NCBI GenBank assembly: GCA_039602395.1
Contig: JBCNJP010000007.1
Coordinates: 120,004,957-120,068,956, forward strand
Source of the DNA: Deinandra increscens subsp. villosa
Lineage: Eukaryota; Streptophyta; Magnoliopsida; Asterales; Asteraceae
Direction: 5' to 3'
DNA: 64,000 nucleotides
The translations under genes and the position numbers were made by a program. Below are positions 11,188-22,990 of this stretch, piece by piece. The notes under the pieces are model-generated. The model ran no database searches. It saw only the letters and a program-made list of their open reading frames with translations, and had not been told where the DNA came from. The stretch's first letter is position 1. Every line of letters begins with the position of its first letter.

Positions 11188-12237
11188 TTACTTTCATAAT
11201 AACGTATGAGTCGATCGGGCCTTGATGCTCTAATCTCTTAATAGATAAAGTTTTTCTTGTTTTTATCTTGATTTAATAGTATCTTCTCTTGTTGTAGGTA
11301 AAAAATAATAGGTAAATGAATTTTAGTAAACACTTATAGTTATTAATAAAAGCGAGTTTAACAAATACAGGGAGTTTATAATAATAGTTTAATTATTATT
11401 ATTGTTGATTAAAGTGTAATTATCAAGAGATAACCTTGTTTAAATTTTAAAGTTTGTTGAGATGGAGTTTAATTTGGAATTTTGGATTGTAATTCAAATG
11501 GGAGACCAATTACTTAAACGTCTCTCCTAGTTTTTTTTTTCACTTTTGGGAAAACCGATAGAGATGTGGACTAGTGGTGGTGGGCAGCAGGGTGAGATCG
11601 TGGGTTCACATCTATTAACGGCGGCAAGGCACGACCACATGAGGTGGTGGTGCGATATCCCATGGTGCTAAAGAAAAAACTTGTTACTAGCAAGTTTCAA
11701 GTTAAAGTCGAGTTCTGGCAGCGTTGAAAGATGGTTTTCGGTGGTGGGTGGTTGTCAATGACCAACAACAATGGCGAACAGGATATCCAAAGGTGGTCGG
11801 AGTAGTGGATGGGCCATAAGGTAGTGTCGAAGCAATGATCAAAGGTTTGGTCACTGGTGATGGTTAGCGGTGATTTTGGTTTAGAATGAGTGAATTTGGT
11901 GATTTTGGTTTAGAATGAATGAATTTGTCTTTTTAACGATTAAGCAAGTTCTATAAGCTCATTTTTAGATATTTTTGAACTCGGTTACACCGAGGTTAAA
12001 GACCACACGGGTTGAAACCCTTAAGTACTATGAGCCTTATTAAACGTTTCATTGTTTTAGGGCTAAGACACGTATGAACTATGAACTATAAAGTGTGTTT
12101 TTGAAGAAAATGGGTAATGGACTTTTGAATGGTTGTTTAACAGGTCGAAACCGAGGGGAATTGTGAAGTTACAACTAAGGTTGAAACAAATTATCTTTTT
12201 TAATATAGAAAATGAGTTTTGTGGAAATAGTTAAGTA
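11188..12237. other. Intergenic, nothing recognised
   Basis: A GT-rich stretch at about 11570-11900 (GGTGGTGG phrases) could be a decayed gene fragment or transposon interior. No open frame supports it. Confidence 0.4.
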
Positions 12238-12460
12238 CTAGATTTGGTATCCGCGTTCTACCGCGGGATAAAGTGTATTCACGAAACAGTTACATTGCTA
12301 TGACGCAATGTAGAAAAAATAAAAATACAAAAAACTACGTAATTAAGTTAAAATTAGAAGCCAAACTCTTAAAGTTTTGAGCCTAGTAACTAAAAGTTAT
12401 GTTACACGACTGTACCCATTACATCATCAACTTGAGAAGGTTATTGTGAGAAGTTTGTTT
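12238..12460 (-). mobile_element. Helitron 3' end fragment (minus strand)
   Basis: Reading the minus strand: a CCGCG/CGCGG hairpin (12251-12266) followed by ATACCAAATCTAG/T, the classic Helitron 3' terminus. Sequence inward is related to 48622-48800, which has the same CTAG end, so the two belong to one family. The rest is cut off by the copia LTR at 12461. Confidence 0.55.
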
Positions 12461-12618
12461 TGTTAACATATGGAATCAGTCGATTGATTATGCATTCCAT
12501 CACAATTGAATATATACAATGACTCATAACTACCTAGCCTAAATTACGGTGATAAATACAAGGAAACAAATCAACCTATAAATAGGAAATATACACCGAA
12601 TATACACAGTCTAATACA
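12461..12618 (-). mobile_element. 3' LTR of decayed Ty1-copia element
   Basis: On the minus strand it directly follows the polypurine tract GAGGGGG. It runs from TGTATTAGACTG to ATGTTAACA (TG...CA). At 158 bp it is short, perhaps internally deleted. Confidence 0.7.
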
Positions 12619-13075
12619 CCCCCTCAGTTTGGAGCGGGAGGAGGACGAACGCCCAAGCTGGATCGAAAGCGTTGAAACAATAGGCGAGGTAGACCCTTGG
12701 TGAAGATATCCGCATACCGGTATCGGCGGGAATGTGGAGAACTTTGACCTGACCAATCCTAACCTTTTCGCGAACAAAATGAATGTCAAGTTCTACGTGC
12801 TTTGTCCGTTGATGTTGCACCGGATTACCAGATAAGTAGACAGCTGAAATGTTATCGCAATAAATTACCGTTGCCCGACGCGTAGGGAGAGATAATTCAA
12901 GTAGTAAATTTCGAAGCCAAGAAGTCTCTGCAACGGCATTAGCAACACCCCGATATTCGGCCTCGGCACTAAACTGGGAAATGGTCGGTTGTCGTTTGGA
13001 CGACCATGAGACAAGATTATCACCAATAAAGACGCAGTAGCCCGGGTAAGAAGGATAAGAATGAATCATAGACAT
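12619..13075 (-). pseudogene. Ty1-copia RNase H tail, truncated and frameshifted
   Basis: Minus-strand frame with the copia RNase H signature SWSSKRQPTISQFSAEAEYR, then NPVQHQRTKHVELDIHFVRE. After VLHIPA the expected C-terminal block (ADIFTKGLP...) continues in another frame, so a small indel at about 12718-12730 breaks it. The upstream end stops at about 13060 with no reverse transcriptase, so this is the 3' stump of an element. The polypurine tract and LTR follow directly. Confidence 0.85.
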
Positions 13076-13790
13076 TAGATCTTCAATTAAATGAAGATCT
13101 ATAACCCAAAGTTTTCCTGTGCAAAATTAGAGAGGAAAACAAATGAAAACAAAAGATGGAATTGTATTTTTGACTTTTTATTAAGTTCCCTCAATTTTTA
13201 AACCTTCACACCTTTTAGATACGACATTATTTTTTTTTAAATTACACCATAAAACGGGCGTTTTTATCTTTTAAACGCATACAGTGTTGTTATATATAAA
13301 ATAAAAAAAATTACTCTTTCGATTGTTTCAAAATGTTCAGATCATTGTGTCATATTGTGTCAAAAATATTCAGATCATTTTGTCACATTGTGTTAACATG
13401 TTCAGATCATTATGTCATTTTGTGTTAAAAATTGACATAGTAGTTTTGTTAATTTTATATATAACAACACTATATATATTTTGACACAATTGCACAATGA
13501 TCTGAACATTTTGTGTCAAAAATCGAAAGAGTTTTTTATTTTATTTTATATATAGCAACATTATATGTCTTTTAAAGATAAAAAGCGTTCGTTTTTTATG
13601 TTGTAATATAAAAAAACCAAATAATGTCGTATGTGAAAGTTATGAATGTTTAAAATACAATAGGGGAACTTGATTAAAAGTCAACAAAGATGGCTAAGAC
13701 TAAATTGTCTTTTTTTCCTTTTTTATTAGATCAAGATCTAATTGCTGAGATTCTTTTTTATCCTTTCTTAGATAAACCAAACTTCTCATT
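13076..13790. mobile_element. Foldback element with central tandem array, copy 1
   Basis: Outer arms are inverted: the motif GTTGACTTTTTATTAAGTTC near the left recurs inverted near 13670, and ACACCATAAAACGGGCG recurs inverted near 13585. The centre (13320-13515) holds several copies of a 22-24 bp unit around AATGATCTGAACATTTTGACAC, some inverted. A second copy lies at 48993-49720. No coding capacity, and no target duplication resolved. The left end abuts the copia stump. Confidence 0.65.
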
Positions 13791-15164
13791 TAAACTTCTC
13801 TCTCACCAACTTTTATGTTAAATTCGTTACGCTTGAAAAAAATAAAAATATATATATTTATTATGCCACAAGTCAATCAAGGAGGCCGCCACGGCGCCAC
13901 ATGACCCAAATAAAAGATGGTATTGTTCATAAGACATCACAATTGTTATATAGTAAACTTCGATTTTAATTCACGATTTAGTCAAAATAACGGTTTTAAA
14001 AGTTCAAATTGCATCAGTTCATCATTCTGGTTTAACGACTCTGAATTAATAGCAACCAAATTCTCTATTAATTTTCTATAAAAAGACAAAATTACCTTTG
14101 TTATTAAAAAACAAAAAATAAATGCATAGAATATAAAGAGATGGATCACATATCCACCACAACAAAACCATCACAGCCACCCATCGCCTCCATCTCGTCA
14201 ACTTACATGCATTTATTTATGTTTAAAGTTTGTGAAAAACTCATTTTTACATGTAATGAAAAAAAATCTATTTTTTTTTATTATTTTTCTTCCAAATTTC
14301 CATCACAACGAACCCTCTTATAGGTCCGTCTTTGCTAGTAAAACAAGTTTGACAGTTATATATATTCATTTTTTACAGACAGTATTAACTTTATAAAACT
14401 AACAGTCTTATATTTTCAGATTGCAGACCACATCTTCAGCTGCATATATGAATTCATATGAAATCATACTGTATACAGTTTTTGTATGAAAAACAAACGC
14501 CCTATTTGTTGGAGATCTTGGGTTCGAACTCATGCAATTGTGTAATTGAGGTAGTTTAGAAGTAAGAGTAGAATAGATTCTCCGTTAAAAAAAGTTGTAC
14601 TTAAGGGTATCGTTCTCATTATTTTATAAATATTTTAATTAAATTGTGACTCAAATTCTATAAATATATCATAGTTTAAATAATTAAAATTTAATTTACT
14701 TATAAAAAGTTTAAATTCAAATATATAAAACTTAAAAGTTAATAAAATATTATCTCCTTAAGAAATATTGTCCCTACATTTTATTCCTTACAACAAAAGA
14801 CTGATTCGTTCGAAAAAAACCAAAACAAAATGGTTTAACACATTTGTCCATTCTCTAGGTAAATAACAAAAACATCTCATTTTCAGCCTCTAAACTTCTT
14901 CTTTTGAAAAAAGAAAAAAACTTAATAATTTATAAAGCAGAAACACAAAACCCACAGGTTCTTTCGAAACCATTCTCTCTTCCGACCCGGTTCAGAAACA
15001 ACCCGTTAAACATCGGATTATAACATTCTAATTTTAACAATAAACTACATTAAACCGTTAATCATCTTCTCAACTAACCCACCCCTACCCCTACCCCACC
15101 ACCCCACGCACACTCAAAACACTCGCTTCTAGTTGTACCTCACTCACTGTTGTCCCACACAAAA
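13791..15164. other. Upstream region of the GLOX-like gene
   Basis: AT-rich; no gene or clear transposon boundaries seen. The last 200 bp become CT-rich, as expected of a plant 5' UTR. A tRNA B-box-like GGGTTCGAACTC at 14519 has no matching A box. Confidence 0.4.
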
Positions 15165-16768
15165 ATGTTCTCATCAAACCTTCTCCTTCACTTCCTTTTC
15201 CAGCTGTTCATCATCATCCACTCACGCGCCGACCTCCCTGGCACGTGGGAACTCCTTGTCGCCAACGCCGGCATAGCCTCCATGCACACCGCCGTCACAC
15301 GTTTCAACACCGTCATCCTCCTCGACCGCACCCACATCGGCCCCACCCGGAAACGCCTCCCTCAATCCCACTGTCGGGTCGACCCGAACGACCCGGTCCA
15401 CAAACAAGACTGCTACGCTCACTCCGCCCTTCTCGAACCTTCCACCGGAAAACTACGACCGCTGATGATCCTCACCGACACCTGGTGCTCCTCCGGCCAG
15501 TTCCTCCCCGACGGCACGTTGTTGCAAACCGGCGGCGACGGTGACGGGTTTAAAAAGGTACGGAAATTTACTCCGTGTGAATCGGCGTCGTTTTGTGACT
15601 GGGAGGAATTGGAGGAAACGGAATTGGCACGTGGCAGATGGTATTCCACTAACCAGATTTTACCTGACGGATCCGTTATCATCGTCGGCGGTCGGGCGGA
15701 GACTAGCGTGGAATTTTTTCCGTCTAGACACGGTAACGGCGCCGTTAAGTTTCCGTTTCTAGCCGAAGCTAAGGATACACAAATGGACAATCTTTACCCC
15801 TACGTCCACCTCCTCCCCAACGGCCATTTATTTGTGTTTGCCAATTATCGAGCCGTAATGTACGACTACACAAACGACATCGTTTTGAAACAGTATCCGG
15901 AACTACCCGGAGGCCCACGTAACTACCCGTCGGCCGGGTCATCGGCGATGCTGGCCTTAACAAATGATTACTCCTCAGCGACTATCGTCGTTTGTGGTGG
16001 GGCCCAGTACGGAGCGTTTATTGACCGGACCACCGACAGCCCGGCCCACGGAAGTTGCGGACGGATCGAGGCGACGAGACCCGACCCGGTTTGGGAAATG
16101 GAGGACATTCGTTTGGGAGGATTATGGGGGATATGGTGATGCTTCCGACGGGTGAGGTTTTGATTATAAACGGGGCGGAAGCGGGTAGTCAAGGGTTTGA
16201 AATGGCGTCCCAGCCGTGTTTATATCCGCTTTTGTATAGACCGGATGCACCGGTCGGGCTCCGGTTCATGACGTTGAACCCGGGTTCGGTTCCTAGGATG
16301 TATCATTCCACGGCTAATTTGCTTCCCGACGGGAGGGTTTTAATCGCCGGGAGTAACCCTCACTATTTCTACAAGTTTAATTCCGAGTTCCCAACCGAAT
16401 TGAGAATAGAGGCTTTTTCACCGGAATATCTTCTGCCGGAGAAAGCGAATCTCCGGCCGGTGATTGTTGAACTGCCGGAGAACGTAAGTTACGGCGGGGG
16501 TTTTGATGTGGTGGTGACGGTTGAGCTTCCGGTGGTGGGGGTGGTTGAGATAAATCTGGCGAGTGCGCCTTTTGCGACGCATTCTTTTTCTCAGGGGCAG
16601 AGGTTGGTGAAGCTAGGTGTGTCGAGTGCGATTCCGGCTGGACCAGGGTTGTATAGGATTGCATGCACGGCGCCGCCGGACGGTAGGGTGGCGCCGCCGG
16701 GGTATTATATGGTGTTCGCCGTGAATACGGGTGTACCGAGTGTTGCAAAATGGGTGCGGTTGCTTTAA
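15165..16768 (+). pseudogene. GLOX: Glyoxal/galactose oxidase-like gene with 1-bp frameshift
   Basis: Single-exon gene of about 535 codons in two frames. Residues 1-22 form a signal peptide, so the product would be secreted to the cell wall. Radical-copper oxidase landmarks: the crosslinked Cys108 (DTWCSSGQF) and Tyr160 (GRWYSTNQ) before the break; the Tyr-His pair (PRMYHSTAN) and a late His (ATHSFSQGQ) after it. The family oxidises aldehydes or galactose to acid or aldehyde plus H2O2. At 16104-16111 (GAGGACATTCG/TTTGGG) one base appears to be missing compared with the expected ED-M-P-FGRIMGDM block. The first frame then ends at 16139 and the second carries on to TAA at 16766. If real, the product lacks the copper ligands; a consensus error is equally possible because the rest is undamaged. 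The start is the ATG at 15165; an upstream in-frame TTG is not used. Confidence 0.85.
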
Positions 16769-17006
16769 CGGTGTCGTTAGGTTTTAACTGTAAGTAAATA
16801 CTGTTTAATTGTAGCTGATTCAGAAGTCTCAGCTCGATAAGTTTATGTAATAAGTTCCATTAAAATTAATGTTCAAAGTCCCAGTTTAATTGAACCGAGT
16901 AATTTTTTTTTTTGTTGATAGTTTTCTATCTATAGTATTACTCACCGGCTAATAGCATCCCGGAGCATTTACATTCCCTCTATTTTTAGAATTCAACTAA
17001 AGTTAA
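16769..17006. other. 3' flank of GLOX-like gene
   Basis: Short AT-rich flank, presumably holding the 3' UTR. No further gene. Confidence 0.5.
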
Positions 17007-17015
17007 TATTTCTAA

Positions 17016-18162
17016 GGGTTATTGTATTTTATTATATTTTAATAATATGAATTAAGCTCTATTGGCGGATAATAATACGAATTCAGAAATTTCCTTACAA
17101 TAATACGAATTCGTCACTTAGGTGTAAAAAATGATACACCGTTAGTTTTTCACTAACGGTGTTAATTTTTGCTGACTGGACTGATGACGTGTCATGCCAC
17201 GTGGCATGTTTAACCAATTTTTTAAAGGGTTATTGGATTTTAATAGTATGAATTAAGCTCTATTGGCGGATAATAATACGAATTTAGGAATTTCTCTACA
17301 ATAATACGAATTCGTCACTTAGGTGTCAAAAATGATACACCGTTAGTTTTTCACTAACGGTGTTAAGTTTTACTGACGTGGACTGATGACGTGACATGTT
17401 TAACTAGGTTTTTAAAATGATGGACTATTTCTGTAATACCTTCAAAAATGTGGGGTTAATATAAAAAAAAGAAAAAAAAACCTAAAAATCTAATCATCGT
17501 CTTCCTCATCCTTGCCACCAATCTAGAGTCCTCTGGCCACCACCGACAAACAGGTTATGGTGGTGGCCAGAGGACGAGTTTGTCGGAGCCGGAGAATGGG
17601 GCGGTGGTGGCAGATTCCGGTGGTCACCGACAAACAGGTTATGCTGGTGCCGGCGAATAGGTTATGGTGGTGGCAAGGATGAGGAAGACGATGATTAGAT
17701 TTTTAGGTTTTTTTTTCTTTTTTTTATATTAACCCCACATTTTTGAAGGTATTACAGAAATAGTCCCTCATTTTAAAAACCTAGTTAAACATGCCACGTC
17801 ATCAGTCCACGTCAGCAAAACTTAACACCGTTAGTGAAAAACTAACGGTGTATCATTTTTGACACCTAAGTGACGAATTCGTATTATTGTAGAGAAATTC
17901 CTGAATTCGTATTATTATCCGCCAATAGAGCTTAATTCATATTATTAAAATCCAATAACCCTTTAAAAAATTGGTTAAACATGCCACGTGGCATTACACG
18001 TTATCAGTCCAGTCAGCAAAAATTAACACCGTTAGTGAAAAACTAACGGTGTATCATTTTTTACACCTAAGTGACGAATTCGTATTATTGTAAGGAAATT
18101 CCTGAATTCGTATTATTATCCGCCAATAGAGCTTAATTCATATTATTAAAATCCAATAACCC
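17016..18162. mobile_element. Mutator-type foldback element, arms internally duplicated
   Basis: A 1,147-bp near-palindrome beginning GGGTTATTG and ending CAATAACCC, flanked by a perfect 9-bp direct repeat TATTTCTAA (17007-17015 and 18163-18171). Each arm holds two direct copies of a unit of about 200 bp (left 17016-17225 and 17226-17400; right mirror copies at about 17790-17960 and 17970-18162), so the order is A-A-loop-A'-A'. The centre (17500-17670) is GC-rich, with CCACCACCGACAAACAGG phrases that look like captured DNA, and is itself partly palindromic. No transposase, so it depends on a helper. Confidence 0.9.
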
Positions 18163-18171
18163 TATTTCTAA

Positions 18172-18340
18172 AACTTCAAGTTAATTACATCATGGGTTGA
18201 GCCTCATTGTGATTGTTACTTAAAAAGTTTAGTATCCAAACCTATTAAGTATTAACCTATTATTTTGTTTAAACCATCTGGACCATTCATGTAAACTCTT
18301 AATTTTATATTATTAAACTCTTTATGTCTTTTTTATAGGA
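18172..18340. other. Short spacer between two foldback elements
   Basis: Nothing recognised. Confidence 0.4.
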
Positions 18341-19305
18341 AAATTGGATTTTAAATTTTTAATAATCAATTCGCAGGTGGCCGATAATAATTACAAAATG
18401 AAAATTTCCTTATACTAATACTAGTTTTCTAACGGATTGGATTCTAATGAATCTTCGTTAGTTTTTTACTAACACCATTAGTCCCTTGTTGATGTGGCAT
18501 CTATATGATTTTTTTTAACCAAACTATTAAAAAGGAGAGACTATTTGTGTAATTTATAAAAAAAAACTAAAATCAAGAACCACATTCCCGTCACCGAAGA
18601 CGTGCGGGAACGTCACCGCCGCCGCTGGGGTTCCGGGCCTAAAAGTTGTCGTTAGGTGTTGCCGGAACTGTGATGGGTGTGGAGGTTGTTCGGATTGGAC
18701 CGGGTAGCCGGAACTATGATGGGATCACCCCTGGCTCCTGTTGCGTCGTGACTAAATAAAAACAGGAAGGAGGAGGTCGCCATGGGTCGTCGGGTGCTTA
18801 GTGGTCGCCAGAGGGACTCAGTTGCCGCCAGAAGATCGCATGGAGGGAGGAAGTTTTGTTGGAGAAGAAGGGGGTGCCGCCAGTTGGTAAAAACGAAGAG
18901 GGGGGGGAGGGGGGAGATAGTGGGTGGATGGTGGCGGTAGTAGTGGTGGTGGTCGTCAATCCCAACGGTAGTAGTGGTGGTGATGGCCGGAGGTGGTGGT
19001 GGCGAAGGGGTGGGTTTCGCCGAGAAGTGGAGAAGGGAGAGGGCTTTGTTCTTCATTTTTTTTCTTTTTTCAAAACCTAATTTAATAAAGAAGTTATTTT
19101 ATAAAAATTACAAATAAGTCCCTTCATTTTAAAACTTATAAAAACAGTCCCTCAACATATGTCACGTCAGTATATATAGGACTACGTTGTTAGTAATAAA
19201 CTAATGGCGGTTCTTTAGAATCCAATCCGTTAAAAGCTGGTATTATTGTGAGAAATTTTCGTGTAATACAATTTGGAATTATTTCTATTAACTAATTCTT
19301 AAACC
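18341..19305. mobile_element. Degenerate foldback element of the GGAAAATTGGATTT family
   Basis: The left end GGAAAATTGGATTTTAAA matches the terminus of the 5382 element. Subterminal blocks (AACGGATTGGATTCTAA, near 18433 and inverted near 19220) pair across the element. The right terminus is eroded and no target duplication is clear. The interior (18560-19080) is GC-rich and repetitive (GGTGGTGG); ORFs there are low-complexity and not believed. Confidence 0.6.
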
Positions 19306-19333
19306 AAAAGGGGTCTGTTAGGGACACCCCCTT

Positions 19334-19451
19334 AAATTTTGGCTGACACCCCTTATATAGGTGACTCTAAGGTCTAAGAGTCACCTCCAGATTTAAAAAG
19401 CTCACATAATGCTCTAAGAGTGACTATAAAAGGGGTGTCAGCCAAATTTTT
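19334..19451. mobile_element. Small MITE (about 118 bp)
   Basis: Inverted ends around AATTTTGGCTGACACCCC (left) and its complement (right, GGGGTGTCAGCCAAA), with inner GTGACTCT/AGAGTCAC pairs. TTA may be the target duplication, hinting at a Tourist-like element. Confidence 0.5.
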
Positions 19452-19912
19452 ATTATTATAATAACAAATATTATTGTTATAATAATAATAATAACAAGAA
19501 TTTTGACCTACCCGCGCGTTACAACGGGTAATTTTTATTTCAATTCAATCTTGTTACTTCTAAGAGAGAAGGTGACCATAATTTTAAAAATATATATATT
19601 ACAACCACTATAAAAAAAATTATTTGTGTCTTATTTCTTAAAAGTTGGATTAACTCTATCATGGTATTTTTTAATTAACTTCTATCATCATATAAATTGC
19701 GTTGGTTTAAAAACAGAAAGCGATGTATGATAATAAAGATGTTTAATCTCTTATGTTCTTGTCTAAAGTCATAAGATCAATTTAATGTTAAACTTAAGAG
19801 TAGATTACACAAAATGTCTTTTATGTTTTATCCAAATTTCAGATTAGGTTCTTTAAGTAAAATTGTTACACCTAACATTCTTTATGTTTTAAACATGTTT
19901 CATGAAAGGTCC
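19452..19912. other. AT-rich spacer
   Basis: No gene. It contains a hairpin-like ACCCGCGCG...CGGGT at 19508-19527 resembling Helitron termini, but no CTAG follows. Confidence 0.4.
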
Positions 19913-20172
19913 TGTGACACCCGAGAATTTCAAGGTTAACTTCCGTTAGACAAACCCGTTAGTTACGTTATAAGTGTTAACTTAGTAGCTAATGCATAAC
20001 TAGGCCGAATACGTCCACGACCTCTGGTTGATCACCGAACCCGTCCATATGTGTTATGTGTTCATCATTGATTGTCTTTATGTGCAAAGTGATTTAAATA
20101 CATGACTTATTATTGTGAATAGCATGATTAATTGTAAATACTTGATTATGTGAAAATTGCCCAAATTTGGTA

Positions 20173-20287
20173 GTCAGCGAAACTACCGAGCGAAATTACA
20201 GATTCGCCCGGTAGAAGGCTAGACTGATCAATGTAACCGAGACCGGAGCTAGTTTCGCCTGGCCAGCGAAACTGCCAGCGAAACTAG
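20173..20287 (+). promoter_or_regulatory. GCGAAACT cluster 1 (solo LTR, upstream of TATA)
   Basis: Three exact octamers plus variants and one inverted copy end 8 bp before the TATA-like box at 20295. The block GGCCAGCGAAACTGCCAGCG is shared with 52545-52566. Confidence 0.6.
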
Positions 20288-20795
20288 CCTCTGATATAAA
20301 TAAACATTATAAACCCTAGTAGCCTCATTTGCTCAAACCACACAACAACACACACACACACTCTCCTGGTCAGCCGAGAAGATCACCTAAGGACCAAGAC
20401 CCCAGCCTTAATACCATCATCTCACCTCATTCATCGATCCTAGAATCATCCGTGAGTCCCAAAAACTATGTTTTATGCTTTTCTATATGTTTTCTTCTTA
20501 AAGCATGCTCAAATCTTCATGTAACTGCTTGATCTGCTAGTATATTGTTTAGGAATGCTAGATCTGTACTAAAGTTGATAACTTTACGTGTGAAATCCAT
20601 CCATGTTAGAGATTTGTGCAAACTAGGTCATTTTAGGGTTTTGAACCTATTTTAGAGATTTGATGATCAAAATGCATGTTAAACTTGATAAAGCTGCTTG
20701 ATTTATGTTGGTAAATGCCTATGGATGCTAGATAATGAATTGCATGTATGATCAGAAGCTGTTAGGGTGATTTTTAGGCAAATCCGTATGTTTTT

Positions 20796-21118
20796 CGCGA
20801 CCAGCGAAACTGTCTGTTCTCTGGGCGAAACTAAGTAGCGAAATTATATCTCCTTCCAGCGACACTGACCAGCGAAACTATAGTGTCGCCGGGAACCTGA
20901 CCAGACCAGCTCGAGCGAAACTATCGAGCGAAATACCTGAACGAAAGTTCAAACCAGTTTCCCTGCGAAACTAGGCTAGCGAAACTGCGTCAGCAGTTTC
21001 GGGCGAAACTAGCCTAGCGAAACTGTGTCACCGGGCATTGCCTAGCGAAAGTGCTGCCCGTGCACCTAGCGAAACTGCCTAGCGAAACTATGCTAGCGAA
21101 ACTATGCTAGCGAAACTA
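20796..21118 (+). promoter_or_regulatory. GCGAAACT cluster 2 (solo LTR)
   Basis: Twelve exact octamers plus GCGAAATT, GCGAAAGT and GCGACACT variants, and the palindrome TGAACGAAAGTTCA at 20938-20951. Its role is unknown. Confidence 0.6.
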
Positions 21119-22623
21119 AGACTTGACCTAAAAACCAAACTTGTGAAATTTGCTTAAGTGTTATGCCATGACTTACATGATTATGCCATGATGAAACATG
21201 TTTGATGTCTGATTCATATGAACCCTTGTTTATGATCAACCATTGGTGTCGTGTGTCGTTATGTCGAGTCATAGTTGCAACGTGCTATGTTATGGGCCAT
21301 AGTGACGTTAAGTAAAGATTAGACACGAAACTAATACTTAAGACCTAAACGTGTTCTAGGTCTTCGTTAAACAACAATATTTGGATTACTTGAAGTGTAG
21401 CAGTGCAACCAAAGGTGAGTGTCACTAACCCGCTTACTGTGAGTCCGTTTGGGCCACACCGAATAACTTAACGAAAGCAATGCTGACAAACTCTAGAGTG
21501 CTAGGCACCTACTGATGAACATGAGAACACGGGATGCTTGGCACCCACTTGATGAACTGAAGTGTTTTATGGGAAACACTTGTGAACTCTGAACAAACTA
21601 TTTTTAAAACAAAACTGAAAACGTTTTAATATGGCTAGTGTAGGTTAAAGTCTAAACCATATGATATCACATGTTTTCTAAGGATGCCTTACAACTTAAA
21701 AGTCCTCAACTAAAATTGTGCCATTAATTGTAAAGCGAGGGGATGTTGGGTAGATCTACTGGAGTTTGACAAACTCCGCCCCGTGGCACGGGAAGTGCAC
21801 GGAGGAACAATATCAGCCTATTTGACCGTGGTCCCGAGAGGACACGGGGGAGGCAAAAACCGCGATGACGTAGGTCCGCACCGAACGGGATGGCTCGGCC
21901 CCCACAAAATAAGTCAGCTTTGGTACAAACTTCCTTAGAGCATGGAACAACGGATTAGCTACCCGCGATATCGGTTGAGTCCTTTAACTTTACGGAACTA
22001 GTACATACCCGATGACGTAGGTCACGGACAAACCATTTATAAACTGAGATTTAGTTACGAGCATTGCTTTTCACAAATAAATAACTTGTAAGTATACCTT
22101 GACACGATTTATGATTATGAGACCGGGCCAATGCATGACAAGCCCACTGTGAACTCACCAACCGTTAGGTTGACACTTGCGTGGTTTAAACTTTTGCAGA
22201 TCGCTAAGGAGTATCCACCGGAGGTTGGCATGGCACGTGAAGACTCTTATTTTTTATTTAACTTAAATTGGGAATTTATAAGACAATGAATTTGTAAGGC
22301 ACGTGGTTAGTGCCAGGATAATTTTTTTTTTTTCCGCTGCGTATGTAATTTAAGACTTTGATTTATAACTTGTGCTTGAACTAACCCTGATTCGTTTAGT
22401 ATTTGTAACTATGGTTGTGGATCCTGGTCTAGTCGCGCCCCTTAACGGTATAAACTCCGTTAGTGGTATTTTGGGGGTGTGACAGGTCCTTTGTCACTAA
22501 CGGTGTTAAAAACCTTTGTTAAGTTAGGGACAATTATGTCATTTTATAAATAAAATCTTTTATAAAAACCTTAAATTTGAAAATTCCTCCTTTTAAGTGG
22601 ACAATTCTTCTTGGGCTCAGTTG

Positions 22624-22990
22624 ACATGATAAAGACGAAAAACATAAAAAAAAAATAGTTAAAACACTAGAAATATATTAAAAAACACTGTAACTATTAA
22701 AAAAAGGACAAACACACTCTTGAGCACTATTCACAATCAAGATTTTTATTTGTTTATAGGTAAATTTTCTTAGTATGAGTTATTTGACATCCTAATTAAA
22801 AATATCTTAACATGATAAAGACGAAAAACATTAAAAAAAATAGTTAAAACACTAGAAATATATCAAAAAACACTGTAACTATTAAAAAAAAGGACAAACA
22901 CACTCTTGAGCACTATTCACAATCAAGATCTTTATTTGTTTATAGGTAAATTTTCTTAGTATGAGTTATTTGACATCCTAATTAAAAAAT
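22624..22990. repeat. Tandem duplication, 186-bp unit, two copies
   Basis: Copies start ACATGATAAAGACGAAAAAC at 22624 and 22810 and differ at only a few positions, mostly A-run length, so the duplication is recent. Confidence 0.9.

Larger units (their letters stand above)
19913..22484 (+). mobile_element. Solo LTR, 2.57 kb, with 5-bp target duplication
   Basis: It starts TGTGACACCC and ends GGGGTGTGACA, flanked by a 5-bp direct repeat GGTCC (19908-19912 and 22485-22489). No internal coding region is present, so it is what remains after LTR-LTR recombination. A TATA-like TATAAATAAA lies at 20295. Two clusters of the octamer GCGAAACT (20173-20287 and 20796-21118, 15 exact plus-strand copies) surround it. 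GTGAGT at 20452 and TTTTGCAG at 22200 could be splice sites. Blocks in both clusters are homologous to the copia element at 52.4-53.5 kb. The superfamily is unproven; length and ends suggest Ty3-gypsy. Confidence 0.85.

Noticed and set aside
14519..14530. tRNA-like B box GGGTTCGAACTC
   Set aside because: No A box at the right distance, no cloverleaf and no SINE tail; chance match. Similar phrases near 34875 and 34545 were rejected for the same reason.
15222..16192. Overlapping ORFs on both strands inside the GLOX-like gene
   Set aside because: The GC-rich coding sequence opens the other frames; none shows a family signature, whereas the GLOX frame does.
18652..19080. Two opposed ORFs, glycine/valine-rich and proline/histidine-rich
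   Set aside because: Low-complexity translation of GGTGGT repeats inside a foldback transposon.
19505..19530. Helitron 3' end at ACCCGCGCG...CGGGT
   Set aside because: Hairpin-like, but no CTAG/CTRR on either side.
20173..21118. GCGAAACT array considered as a CRISPR-like or satellite array
   Set aside because: Repeats are only 8-10 bp with irregular spacing and both orientations, in a plant genome; neither a CRISPR nor a regular satellite.
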